Of a stretch of DNA of 64,000 nt, positions 44,907 through 53,955 are shown in pieces. A model generated the notes under the pieces. The model was not told the origin of the DNA. It was given only the letters and a program-made list of their open reading frames with translations, and did not search any database. The position numbers were made by a program, and so were the translations under genes. The number at the start of each line of letters is the position of its first letter. Position 1 is the stretch's first letter. The DNA lies in contig NZ_JADPQF010000002.1 of the NCBI RefSeq assembly GCF_015687155.1, forward strand, positions 186,001 to 250,000, in the 5' to 3' direction. The stretch is from Aliikangiella sp. G2MR2-5. Its GTDB lineage: Bacteria > Pseudomonadota > Gammaproteobacteria > Enterobacterales > Kangiellaceae.

Positions 44907-45965
44907 TTATCGCAATAAAAATCCCTGGTTAAGCGGATCGGCCGGGTCCAGAATCAAGCGGTTAACGCCGCAAATATATGCCTGCCCCTCAACATAGGGA
45001 ACCACCGCATCTATTTCACCAAGCGTTAATGTACGGGCAACTTTCGCTTTAAAGCGGGTTCCGATTAAACTCTCTATCACCATCCCTTCACCCACATCCA
45101 GCTCGCCTCGGGCATGATGGATTGCCATGCGGCCGGAGACACCGGAGCCAGTCGGCGAGCGATCCACCTCACCGTCGGCAAATACGCAAACATTACGACT
45201 ATCAGCGCTTTCGCTTAAGGGATTACTGATAAAAATCGTGCCGTAGAGGAAACTTAATTCAGAATTTTGTGGGTGAATAATTTTGTTGCTACTGGTGACC
45301 ACTACATTTTTGATTTCCGTGCCCAGTTGAATAATTTTGGCGTAATTACCTTCGGTTAAACTGAGGTTTAGCTGCGCGGCGTCGACATACGCATAAAAAG
45401 CACCGCCAAAGGCGAGATCGTAGCGAACCTCCTTATCCAGACTTGGCAGATACACTTGCTCGTCTAAAGCGCCGACAAAAGACGGAACGCACTCAAAAGA
45501 AGCGATAACCTCCTCTCCCGTCACTTTAGCCTGTACCAGAATCAGCCCGCAAGGTGCTTCGATTTTAAGTTTGGCCAGTCCCTCTCGAGCCTCCACCCAG
45601 CCCATTTTTACCGCCAATGTCATAATACCGATGACCGCGTGCCCGCACATGGTGCTGTAACCCTCGTTATGCATAAAAATAACGCTGCAGTCGGCTTCCT
45701 TATTAAATGGCGGGAGTAAAAGGCAACCATACATATCAGCATGCCCCCTCGGCTCGAACATGATGGCTTTTCTTAAGTCGTCAAATTCATCTTTTAAAAT
45801 TCGCCGGTACTCAAGTAGTGACCCTGCGTTAATTTGTGGATACCCCGCAGTAATGACACGCAGCGGCTCACCTGCAGTATGCATATCGATAGTTTCAATT
45901 TCCCTGGCCCGCGCTGGAATCTGATAGATGCGGGACTGGTTAAACTTTTGAATAAAATCACTCAC
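44907..45965 (-). CDS. Proline-racemase-family enzyme, probable trans-3-hydroxy-L-proline dehydratase
   Basis: A 352-residue proline racemase fold protein: IDMHTAGEPLRVI, FEPRGHADMYG, HNEGYSTMCGHAVIG (first catalytic Cys about 105) and VDRSPTGSGVSGR. In racemases and epimerases the second site is Cys (DRSPCGTG); here it is Thr (about 271), the substitution found in trans-L-3-hydroxyproline dehydratases such as the human enzyme. The product would be pyrroline-2-carboxylate, which the ornithine-cyclodeaminase-like gene upstream could reduce to L-proline. The pathway call is inference from this substitution plus neighbourhood. Confidence 0.85.
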   Translation of the reverse strand: MSDFIQKFNQSRIYQIPARAREIETIDMHTAGEPLRVITAGYPQINAGSLLEYRRILKDEFDDLRKAIMFEPRGHADMYGCLLLPPFNKEADCSVIFMHNEGYSTMCGHAVIGIMTLAVKMGWVEAREGLAKLKIEAPCGLILVQAKVTGEEVIASFECVPSFVGALDEQVYLPSLDKEVRYDLAFGGAFYAYVDAAQLNLSLTEGNYAKIIQLGTEIKNVVVTSSNKIIHPQNSELSFLYGTIFISNPLSESADSRNVCVFADGEVDRSPTGSGVSGRMAIHHARGELDVGEGMVIESLIGTRFKAKVARTLTLGEIDAVVPYVEGQAYICGVNRLILDPADPLNQGFLLR

Positions 45966-46065
45966 GTCTATTTCCTGACTGCTTTATTGTTAATAACGGG
46001 AATATAGATTTAAACCCGTAATTTTAAAATTCGAATAGCTTTTTTCAAACGAATATTCAAACACA

Positions 46066-47013
46066 CTACAAAACTTTATCGGCGACCAAAGTTGCCGCAA
46101 CCAGATCTTCCAGCGCATGACCGACAGATTTGAAAAAGGTGATTTCCGCGGCTGAACCTCTCCCTGTTTTGGTCCCGGCACACAGCTCAAACAATTCAGC
46201 TTTAAGATCTGTTTTATCAATAACCCCCTCACTCATAGGGATTACAATATCACCTGTCTCCTTGGTAGCCCCAGCGTAATGATCGACAAAAATTTCACTC
46301 CTTTTTAGACAATCATCGTCCGCTTCACGCATGTCGGGGCGATAAGCGCCGACCATATCCAGATGTTGACCTTGTCGCAACCATTTTCCTTTAATCAATG
46401 GCAACTTGCTTAACGTGGCGCAACTTAATATATCAGCCCGGGCAACCCCCTGCTCAATGGTGTCCACGACTTCAATCTCTAAGTCCTCCGTACTTAATTG
46501 TTGCCTGAGGTTCAAGGCTTTTTGCTTGTCACGGCCCCAAATGAGAACCCGGTTGATGGGTCTGACGGTCGCATGAGCCTTTATCAATTTGGACGAGAGT
46601 GCGCCAGTCCCAATCATCAACAATGTTCGACTATCAGGGCGCGATAGCAGTGACGATGCAAGCGCTGAGGTAGCGGCAGTACGCAAAGCGGTCAACGACT
46701 TGGCATCGAGCAAGGCCCGACATCCCCCTTTGTGGGCATCGAATAACAGATAAATCCCTTGAATGGAAGGAAGGTTATATCTTCCGTTATTAGGTGAAAC
46801 GGTTACCATTTTTACGCCAAGATCTTTACCTGGATCCCACGCCGGCATTAGCAACAAAGTTGACTCTTCACCCTCTACGGGGTTCGGAAAATCATGATGA
46901 TGACGCATAGGAACGTTGATAGTGGCAGAGGCAAATGCCCGCTTGAGAGCCGGAATTAAAGTGTCAAACTGGCACACTTTTTCAATTGTATTTTGATCAA
47001 TAAATGTGAGCAT
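46066..47013 (-). CDS. Ornithine cyclodeaminase/mu-crystallin family, probable pyrroline-2-carboxylate reductase
   Basis: A 315-residue NAD(P)-dependent protein with LLMPAWDPGKDLGVKMVTVSPNN, SLTALRTAATSALASSLL, the nucleotide motif LLMIGTGALSSKLIKAH, ILSCATLSKLPLIKG and DMVGAYRPDMREADD. Family members are ornithine cyclodeaminases, alanine dehydrogenases or ketimine/pyrroline-2-carboxylate reductases. Next to a Thr-type proline-racemase homolog the last is most likely. The two genes are 100 bp apart and co-directional. Confidence 0.85.
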   Translation of the reverse strand: MLTFIDQNTIEKVCQFDTLIPALKRAFASATINVPMRHHHDFPNPVEGEESTLLLMPAWDPGKDLGVKMVTVSPNNGRYNLPSIQGIYLLFDAHKGGCRALLDAKSLTALRTAATSALASSLLSRPDSRTLLMIGTGALSSKLIKAHATVRPINRVLIWGRDKQKALNLRQQLSTEDLEIEVVDTIEQGVARADILSCATLSKLPLIKGKWLRQGQHLDMVGAYRPDMREADDDCLKRSEIFVDHYAGATKETGDIVIPMSEGVIDKTDLKAELFELCAGTKTGRGSAAEITFFKSVGHALEDLVAATLVADKVL

Positions 47014-47272
47014 AAGGTCAATAAGTAGCTAGTAGGTTCCAAACCAGCCAACCATTTTAATATTGCACACAATAAAAAACAATCCTTATTCAGCTTCCAA
47101 AAAGGTGAAGATAAACTTTCAGTAATACCCTGAGCGAATATTCGCGACTCATCTCAAGCTAATCTGCTATATAAGGGCAGGCTTTATGGTTCTATCCCAA
47201 GGAAATAGCTATCTTTTAAAGTAGGGTTCAATATAAATTAATCCATCGGATTTATTAATAGGGAGGCTCATA

Positions 47273-47809
47273 ATGAAACGACTTTATTATTTAACCGATA
47301 CTATGGAAAGTACTGAGAGCATTGCCGATGACCTACATAAGGCCGGAGTAGTAGACTGGAACTTTCATGTGCTTAGCAAGCAAAGAGAAAGCGGGCTTTA
47401 TCGCCGCCATATTCATTCAGCAAACTGGTTTCATAAATCAGATATCATTCATAGCCTGGAGCGAGGGATTATTTTTGGGTTAGGGACAGGAGCCCTCCTT
47501 GCCTGGGTACTTTCAATAGTCCCCGTCTTCGGTGACACAATTAGCGGCGCAGCAGTCGGCTTTGTTATGCTGTTTAGCGTGTTTCTCGGAGGGTGGCTTG
47601 GCGGCTTCATCGGAATTCAGACGGAAAACTACAAAATCCGGCGGTTCCACGACAAGCTAGAACAGGGCTACTTTCTGATTATGGTGGATGTTGAAGTCGG
47701 CCAGGAGGATATCGTTCGCGAGGTAATGAGTCAAAAACATCAAGAAGCAAACTTCGCTACCGATGGCTCTTCAGTTGTCACTCCGTTTCATCAACCAAAA
47801 TCAATTTAA
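47273..47809 (+). CDS. Membrane protein with glycine-rich helical hairpin
   Basis: A 178-residue protein with two adjacent transmembrane helices (about 66-87 and 92-114; FGLGTGALLAWVLSIVPVFG, GAAVGFVMLFSVFLGGWLGG) rich in small residues. They are flanked by soluble N- and C-terminal parts with a ferredoxin-like feel (LYYLTDTMESTESIADDL, FLIMVDVEVGQEDIVREV). This layout is like general-stress/DUF1269-type proteins, but the family is not certain. GGGAGG lies at a good distance before ATG 47273. Monocistronic. Confidence 0.75.
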   Translation: MKRLYYLTDTMESTESIADDLHKAGVVDWNFHVLSKQRESGLYRRHIHSANWFHKSDIIHSLERGIIFGLGTGALLAWVLSIVPVFGDTISGAAVGFVMLFSVFLGGWLGGFIGIQTENYKIRRFHDKLEQGYFLIMVDVEVGQEDIVREVMSQKHQEANFATDGSSVVTPFHQPKSI

Positions 47810-47863
47810 CGTCCAGCTTGGCTTGTTAAGAGGGAATACACCGCCAATACAGAACAAATAATT

Positions 47864-47891
47864 CCCTCCGGAATCTAATGGATCTGGAGGG
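47864..47891. terminator. Possible bidirectional terminator
   Basis: CCCTCC (47864-47869) pairs with GGAGGG (47886-47891) between two convergent genes; T tracts are weak on both strands. Confidence 0.4.
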
Positions 47892-49091
47892 TTATAATTT
47901 ATCTATAGCCGTTTTAATCTGATTGAGCGCTTTATCTAGTAAGCTTCTTGAACAAGCAAAGTTTAATCTGAAAAATCCTTCTCCTCCACGGCCAAAGTCT
48001 AATCCATCATAAAGTCCGACTTTAGCCTGATGGATAAAAATATCCTGTAACTGAGCATTAGGCAGTCCGAGCGCACGACAGTCCAGCCATGCCAGATAAG
48101 TGCCTTGCGCGGGCAACAATCTTATTTTCGGAATATTATCTTTCAGAAATGATTCAAGATAAGTTCGATTTTCATATAAATATTCACGTAAGCAATCTAA
48201 CCACTCCTCTCCTTGTGAATAGGCCGCTTCGGTAGCAATAGCAACAAATAGACTGTCAAGATTAACCTGTGAGTTGTCGACTTGCTGCTGTATCTTTTTC
48301 CTTAAATTTTGGTCATCACAAATCAGGGTTGATTGAGGAAGTCCGGCAAGATTGAAAGACTTACAAGTAGAAATGATGGTAACTGACGAAGGCCTCTCAG
48401 ATTGCGGCAAAGCATTAAAGTGACAATGTTTTATCCCTGGCCTGGTCAGGTCCGCATGGATTTCGTCGCTTACGACCTTTATGTTATGTCTCAAGCATAT
48501 CCTGGCAAGCTCAGCTAAGGTTTCTTTCGACCAAACTCTTCCTGTTGGATTATGTGGACTGCACAGGATCAGTAATTTGGTTTTATCGCTGACTTGACTC
48601 TCCAATAGCTCAAGATCCATTTTGTAGCCATTATCGGTCAGGACAAGCGGGTTTTCGATCAGACGTCGATTATTATTTCTGACGATGTTCATCAAGGGAG
48701 GATAAGATGGAACCTGTACGATGACTTCATCTTCGGGCTGAGTAAGCAGGTTCACCAGCATATTTACCGCGGCAACAGTTCCGGGAGGATAAAAAATCAA
48801 GTCTCTTACCGAAACCTTCCATTGGTAACGACGGCTGAGCCAGTTAACAACCGACTCTATATAACCGCGCGTTCGAAAAGTATATCCGTATATTCCATGA
48901 GAAAGGCGATGCTGGAGAGCTTCCCTAACTGCTGCTGGAGCTGCAAAATCCATGTCGGCAACCCACAGGGGGATGATATCCTCTCGACCAAACTTGTGGA
49001 GTCTTTTGTCCCACTTTACACAATCAGTTTTGATTCTGCTTGGTGGCTCGTCAAAGCTTCTCAGCAACGAGTCTCTGAATTCCTTATTCAT
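47892..49091 (-). CDS. PatB/MalY-type C-S beta-lyase (PLP enzyme)
   Basis: A 399-residue fold-type I PLP enzyme: PLWVADMDFAAPAAVREAL and HGIYGYTF at the N-terminus, FYPPGTVAAVNMLV, CSPHNPTGRVWSKETL, SDEIHADLTRPG, and the PLP lysine in STCKSFNLAGL (about 240). This pattern is that of MalY/PatB cystathionine beta-lyase-like enzymes rather than of transaminases. It probably cleaves cystathionine or cysteine conjugates to pyruvate, ammonia and a thiol. It stands alone on its strand. Confidence 0.9.
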   Translation of the reverse strand: MNKEFRDSLLRSFDEPPSRIKTDCVKWDKRLHKFGREDIIPLWVADMDFAAPAAVREALQHRLSHGIYGYTFRTRGYIESVVNWLSRRYQWKVSVRDLIFYPPGTVAAVNMLVNLLTQPEDEVIVQVPSYPPLMNIVRNNNRRLIENPLVLTDNGYKMDLELLESQVSDKTKLLILCSPHNPTGRVWSKETLAELARICLRHNIKVVSDEIHADLTRPGIKHCHFNALPQSERPSSVTIISTCKSFNLAGLPQSTLICDDQNLRKKIQQQVDNSQVNLDSLFVAIATEAAYSQGEEWLDCLREYLYENRTYLESFLKDNIPKIRLLPAQGTYLAWLDCRALGLPNAQLQDIFIHQAKVGLYDGLDFGRGGEGFFRLNFACSRSLLDKALNQIKTAIDKL

Positions 49092-49173
49092 AATTTGATG
49101 TGGACATGATGAAAGTATAACTTCAGTATAAAATGACCGAAGCTAGTGCAGCAAATATCTATCGAATATTGAA

Positions 49174-49518
49174 CTAGGCTTTATCAATGTAAAAAGTCTT
49201 AACAAATTTCTGCTGCTTTTGATGAATACGCTTAAAGATACTCTCTTTTAGGTGGGTATCATCTATGGAGCCTAATGATTTAACTATTTTCTCCACTTTC
49301 TTGAATTCCATTGTATCCAGCTCGTGATCATCTCCGCACGGCTCGCAAAAAATAAAATATTCCTTTTTTAGTGGCAGAGTTTTGATTCGGAACAACCTTG
49401 CCCATTCCGTTAGCTTTCCAAACTTCCAGGTTGTTTTACATTGGCACTGATAGCAGTAGCTATGACAGACATTCCCCAGATTTTGCGCAAACTTCTCAAA
49501 ATTAAAAATACTGCTCAT
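49174..49518 (-). CDS. Small zinc-ribbon-like protein, unknown function
   Basis: About 114 residues from ATG 49518 (GGAAG upstream); the frame opens at 49563. It has a cysteine-rich N-terminal part (NVCHSYCYQCQCKTTWKFG) and, 35 residues later, CEPCGDDHEL, consistent with a zinc ribbon. A basic helical tail follows. The function cannot be inferred. Confidence 0.6.
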   Translation of the reverse strand: MSSIFNFEKFAQNLGNVCHSYCYQCQCKTTWKFGKLTEWARLFRIKTLPLKKEYFIFCEPCGDDHELDTMEFKKVEKIVKSLGSIDDTHLKESIFKRIHQKQQKFVKTFYIDKA

Positions 49519-49835
49519 ACTACTTCCGCTGGTAAGTTTATTTTTTAATTCTACGTATCTCATTTTAAGATATTGTCAATTTATGGATTATTGGAGGCGA
49601 GTGCAAGGGAAAATCAATTTAATAACACATTAAATAATAAATAAGCGAAATGAGAAGCGATAAACATTTTAAAAAAACGAATATCTTAAAACTAAATATC
49701 ATATCTCTCTCCATAAAGAATATCGCGAAATAGCTGAGTCATACCTGACAAAGCTTTTCAAGCTTTCGATGCATAGAAATTAGTGTAAACTCTCATTTCG
49801 ATTATACTTTTCCATAACCCTGACACTTACCATCA
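49519..49835. other. AT-rich intergenic stretch
   Basis: 317 bases between divergent genes; only promoters for the zinc-ribbon gene and trmO are expected. No distinct element was recognised. Confidence 0.5.
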
Positions 49836-50555
49836 ATGAGTCAATTTACTTTTGAGCCCATTGGCATAATTAAAAGCCCTTTTAAACAGAAGTTTGCTAT
49901 TCCCAGGCAGCCAGGGCTAGCACCTCATGCAATTGGAGAGCTTGTTTTTAGCCCACCCTTTGACCAGATTGAAATGCTTGCAGGATTGGAAGACTTTAGC
50001 CACCTGTGGATAAGCTTTGTCTTCCATCAAACACTCGAACAAGGATGGTCTCCCAGGGTTCGCCCCCCCCGATTAGGAGGGAACAAAAAGGTTGGTGTTT
50101 TTGCAACCCGTTCTACTTTCAGACCGAATCCAATAGGGTTATCGGTAGTTAAACTATTAAAAATCGAGCAGACTAAAAATCAGCTTTTACTCAAACTCGG
50201 GGGAATTGATCTTCTTGATGGAACACCAGTGCTTGATATCAAACCTTATATTCCCTATGCAGACAGCCTTAGTGGTGCATCAGCAGGGTTCGCAAATGAT
50301 AAACCTCCAGCATTGATGACAGTGAAATTTAGCGCCCAGGCTCAATCCTTTTGTGAACAGAGCAAATCAGAGCATCCTTTCCTGATGGAGTTAATCGACG
50401 AAGTGCTCGCACAGGATCCCAGGCCCGCCTACCGCAAAAATAAAAAGGACGAAAAAGAATATGCGGTACAACTTTATTCTCTGGATATACACTGGCTCGT
50501 CACAGATAACACCCAAATACTGGTAACTTCCATTAAATCTCTAAAGAAAAAATAA
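49836..50555 (+). CDS. trmO: tRNA (adenine37-N6)-methyltransferase TrmO
   Basis: A 239-residue protein of the TsaA/YaeB family, which adds the N6-methyl to t6A37 of threonine tRNA with SAM. Signatures are FEPIGIIKSPFKQKFAIPRQPGL, FSHLWISFVFHQ, VRPPRLGGNKKVGVFATRSTFRPNPIGLSVVKL, GGIDLLDGTPVLDIKPYIPY, and a C-terminal domain containing DPRPAYR. Length and motifs are normal. Confidence 0.96.
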   Translation: MSQFTFEPIGIIKSPFKQKFAIPRQPGLAPHAIGELVFSPPFDQIEMLAGLEDFSHLWISFVFHQTLEQGWSPRVRPPRLGGNKKVGVFATRSTFRPNPIGLSVVKLLKIEQTKNQLLLKLGGIDLLDGTPVLDIKPYIPYADSLSGASAGFANDKPPALMTVKFSAQAQSFCEQSKSEHPFLMELIDEVLAQDPRPAYRKNKKDEKEYAVQLYSLDIHWLVTDNTQILVTSIKSLKKK

Positions 50556-50703
50556 TTCTTTTTTGTCAGTTAGTTAACTAAGAACCAGACACTCTAAAGA
50601 AGATATTTAAGCGCAAAGTTTGTCCTTTCACGCAAATACTACTTGCCTAAATAGTACTAATAGGTATAGTATTTGTTCTACAGTAACAACTTAAGGATGG
50701 GCA

Positions 50704-51810
50704 ATGGACAATCAGCCGTTAAATGATCAGCTTACTATTAGCCTGGTTAATAATGAGCAGTCTTGCCAGAGCCAAATTGAATTATTTAGTGTAGATAAAA
50801 CAGAAGCGATTTCTTGTTATCAACAACAACTGATAGATAAGATAGAGCTTACGAATTTGCTTTCAGAAGAGCAAAAGCGCCTTTGCTTACTCTGGACACT
50901 ACGCCTGTTTCAATTTCATCCAACTTGTAAACCTGAAAAGATAAACAGCAAAATCCTGGAATGTTTTCTTTCTCATCTCGCCCATGACCAAGGGATGAGT
51001 CTTCCTCAGCAGCGTATTGCAGAGAAAACAATAAGGTTTTGCTTTAAAAATTTCCTGAAGGTTGAATTTGGGAATCTCCACTTTGCGCGGCGTACCCCAC
51101 GCCGCGAATTTTTTTCTCGAATCAGCTCAAAAGAAACCAGTGAAGTAATCAAATTGATGAAAGGAACTACTCAATTGATAGTGAAGCTCGCGTATGAAAG
51201 TGAGTTACTACTTCAGGAAGTGGTTAACTTGCGAATAGGCGATCTTGATTTAAAAAAGGGCCTGATAACAGTGCGAGAAAGCAATGGAAAAGCTACTCGA
51301 GTAGTACCGCTCCCCTTACATCTTAGTATGGATCTGAGAATTCAGTCGTTACGAGTTCGTAGTTTACTTAGAAGGCAGTACGAAAGTGACTATAAAGAAA
51401 GCTCAGTCGACTCTTCTTCCACGGAGTCAAAAAGAACTCCTGACCATGAACATATTTCGAATGCTCATAATTTGCTCAGTCAAGAGAAGCTAAAAGCAGA
51501 TAGCTGCTGGCAGTTTTTATTCACTATAGGCTCAATCACTAGAGCAGGAAACCGTAATATTATAGATCCGCTTTCTCGTATTTCGACGGAAGTTGTTAAA
51601 AATGATTTTTCGCTGGCACACCGTCAATTAAAACGTTTTTCATCTTCGCCTGAAAAACGCCCAATAGACATGAATCTCAAGACAAACAGACTTACTACAC
51701 ACAAGCCCAAAGTTGATCAGATTGTAAATAAGCCAAAATCCACAGTAGCTCAACTAGCAAAGTCAGTGAAGCAACCGCTCAAATCAAATAATTATTCTTT
51801 GGCTATTTAG
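50704..51810 (+). CDS. Degenerate integron-integrase-like tyrosine recombinase
   Basis: A 368-residue protein. Residues about 60-125 look like the SAM-like core-binding domain and 135-215 like the start of the catalytic domain of integron integrases (EVVNLRIGDLDLKKGLITV, RVVPLP). Farther on, WQFLFTIGSITRAGNRNIIDP parallels the IntI region WQYVFPS...DPRSG. The catalytic set is lost: the first Arg position is Leu (YESELLLQE), there is no HxLRH box and no terminal Tyr; a Ser/Lys-rich tail replaces them. It cannot be an active recombinase. Its stop overlaps the open frame of the downstream helicase by 19 bases. Confidence 0.65.
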   Translation: MDNQPLNDQLTISLVNNEQSCQSQIELFSVDKTEAISCYQQQLIDKIELTNLLSEEQKRLCLLWTLRLFQFHPTCKPEKINSKILECFLSHLAHDQGMSLPQQRIAEKTIRFCFKNFLKVEFGNLHFARRTPRREFFSRISSKETSEVIKLMKGTTQLIVKLAYESELLLQEVVNLRIGDLDLKKGLITVRESNGKATRVVPLPLHLSMDLRIQSLRVRSLLRRQYESDYKESSVDSSSTESKRTPDHEHISNAHNLLSQEKLKADSCWQFLFTIGSITRAGNRNIIDPLSRISTEVVKNDFSLAHRQLKRFSSSPEKRPIDMNLKTNRLTTHKPKVDQIVNKPKSTVAQLAKSVKQPLKSNNYSLAI

Positions 51811-51812
51811 AA

Positions 51813-53879
51813 ATACTCTGTAATATCCAACTTAATTCAGAACAAAAAAAGGCAGTCCAATTTGGAGAGTTCAACTCAAAAAACAAATTTGAATCTCCTC
51901 CTTTATTAATTATCGCCGGAGCTGGTACAGGAAAAACCAATACCTTGGCTCATAGAGCAGCACATTTGATTGTATCTGGAGTCGACCCAGAAAGAATTCT
52001 TCTAATGACTTTTTCAAGGCGCGCGGCAAAAGAACTGGTAGAAAGAACCAGACAAATAGTTGCCAAGCAACTAAAAGAGAAGAACAAAAAAATAAATTCG
52101 CTTCATATCCCCTGGATGGGCACCTTTCACTCTATTGCCAATCGTCTACTAAGATTTTATGCCAAAGCAATCGGTATCGAATCTAACTTTACAATTATTG
52201 ATCGAAGTGATGCAGAGGATTTAATCGATGTGCTTCGTTATGATTTAGGTTTTTCTTCACTCAGCAAGAGATTCCCTAAAAAAGCAACCTGCATAAACAT
52301 ATACTCTCGCTGTGTGAATTCACAAGGAGAACTGGAGAAAATATTAAAAGAAGAATTTCCCTGGTGCACGGATTGGAAAGAAGAGTTAAGTAGCCTTTTC
52401 TCCGAATACACTGAAAAAAAATTTCAGCAGTCGCTGCTAGATTATGATGATTTATTACTGTACTGGTTTCATCTACTTGAGGATTCAAAAATTGCACAAA
52501 TGGTTGCTAGTCAATTTGATCATCTATTAATCGACGAATATCAGGATACCAATATTTTACAATCAGGAATAATTACTCGACTGTTTCCTAATGGTCACGG
52601 TGTTACAGTGGTTGGTGATGATGCTCAGTCAATCTATAAATTTCGAAGTGCAGAAATAGAAAACATATTAAATTTTCCGTCTCAGTTTAACTCTCCTGCA
52701 AAAGTAATTACGCTAAAACAAAATTATCGTTCGACACAGCCGATTCTAGACCTCGCAAATCAATTACTTAAGGAAAGTAGCATTGGATATAAAAAATGTT
52801 TAACTAGTACAAAGTTAGGAGGAGAAAGGCCTTTATTGATTACCGTTGAAGATGATATTCATCAGGCTAGATATATAGTAGAGAAAATTTTGCTCGAGCG
52901 CGAGAATGGTGTTGAATTGCGTCAACAGGCAATTTTATTTCGCAGTAGTCATCATAGTGATCGCCTGGAAGTTGAATTAATGCGTCATGATATTCCATTT
53001 GTAAAATACGGCGGACTAAAATTTCTTGAAGCAGCTCATGTAAAAGACCTGCTATCAATTATTCGTTGGATCGATAATCCCAAACATCGGCTTTCTGGTT
53101 TTAGAGTTCTCAAGTTATTTCCAGGAATAGGACCAGGCATTGCAAATAAAGTACTCGACTATTTTGAGTTAATTCAATTTAATTCCTCCAGTTTATTTCA
53201 ATATACTCCACCGCCTGCAGCCGAGGACTATTGGCAAAAATTTGTCTCGCTATTAGATAAATTTCAAGATCCAAATATCACCTGGCCATCTCAAATGGAA
53301 CAAATAAAAAACTTTTATATTGAGCTACTAGAAGAAAATTATGAAGATGCGTATATCCGGGAGAATGATATAAACCAGTTAGCGTTAGTAAGTCAGCAAT
53401 ATCAGAGTCGAGAAAGGTTTATCAGCGAATTAACACTCGATCCTCCGGTTGCGAGCGGTGATCTTTCAGACAAACCACATAAAGATGATGACTTTCTTAT
53501 CTTATCAACCGTACATAGCGCTAAAGGACAAGAATGGAAAAACGTTTTCATTATGAATGTAGCAGAGGGAAATTTTCCCAACGAATATGCTACTGGCGAT
53601 AAAAAAGCGATCGAAGAAGAGCGAAGACTCCTTAATGTGGCTATAACTCGCGCTAAGCAAAAGCTCCATCTGATTCAACCGTTAAAATATTGGATACCTG
53701 AACAAACCAAATATGGCGATAGGCATGTCTACGGCGGAAAAAGTCGTTTTTTAACTCAAAGCGTGTCTGCCTATTTAAATGCCATTCATTGGCCTGCTTC
53801 TTTAACTCAAGTTGCAGAGAAAAAGGCTGACTATAATGTAATCAATGATGTTCAGAAAAGAATTCAAAATTTATGGTAA
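51813..53879 (+). CDS. UvrD/Rep-family DNA helicase without a normal start codon
   Basis: A superfamily 1A helicase: LNSEQKKAV (Q-motif region), Walker A AGAGTGKT (51918-51938), motif II LLIDEYQDTN, motif III VGDDAQSIYKFRSAE, motif IV QNYRST, motif V LSTVHSAKGQEWKNVF, motif VI LLNVAITRAKQKL. The frame is open from 51792 but has no ATG, GTG, TTG or CTG until TTG 51945, which lies after Walker A and would give a dead 644-residue product. The start given here is the ATA at 51813, next to the first family-like residues, and is provisional. A non-AUG start, a -1 frameshift from the upstream gene, or a lost start are the options. Confidence 0.75.
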   Translation: MLCNIQLNSEQKKAVQFGEFNSKNKFESPPLLIIAGAGTGKTNTLAHRAAHLIVSGVDPERILLMTFSRRAAKELVERTRQIVAKQLKEKNKKINSLHIPWMGTFHSIANRLLRFYAKAIGIESNFTIIDRSDAEDLIDVLRYDLGFSSLSKRFPKKATCINIYSRCVNSQGELEKILKEEFPWCTDWKEELSSLFSEYTEKKFQQSLLDYDDLLLYWFHLLEDSKIAQMVASQFDHLLIDEYQDTNILQSGIITRLFPNGHGVTVVGDDAQSIYKFRSAEIENILNFPSQFNSPAKVITLKQNYRSTQPILDLANQLLKESSIGYKKCLTSTKLGGERPLLITVEDDIHQARYIVEKILLERENGVELRQQAILFRSSHHSDRLEVELMRHDIPFVKYGGLKFLEAAHVKDLLSIIRWIDNPKHRLSGFRVLKLFPGIGPGIANKVLDYFELIQFNSSSLFQYTPPPAAEDYWQKFVSLLDKFQDPNITWPSQMEQIKNFYIELLEENYEDAYIRENDINQLALVSQQYQSRERFISELTLDPPVASGDLSDKPHKDDDFLILSTVHSAKGQEWKNVFIMNVAEGNFPNEYATGDKKAIEEERRLLNVAITRAKQKLHLIQPLKYWIPEQTKYGDRHVYGGKSRFLTQSVSAYLNAIHWPASLTQVAEKKADYNVINDVQKRIQNLW

Positions 53880-53955
53880 AAGTAAAGCGTAGCCAATCAC
53901 TTTCAACACTAGAAAATTTACCTGATCGATTTATACAAATTTAGAAAGCCGATGG

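Noticed and set aside
51780-51830. Classical -1 slippery heptamer at the integrase-like/helicase overlap
   Set aside because: No X-XXY-YYZ sequence in the correct phase was found in the overlap, so programmed frameshifting is only one of several options.
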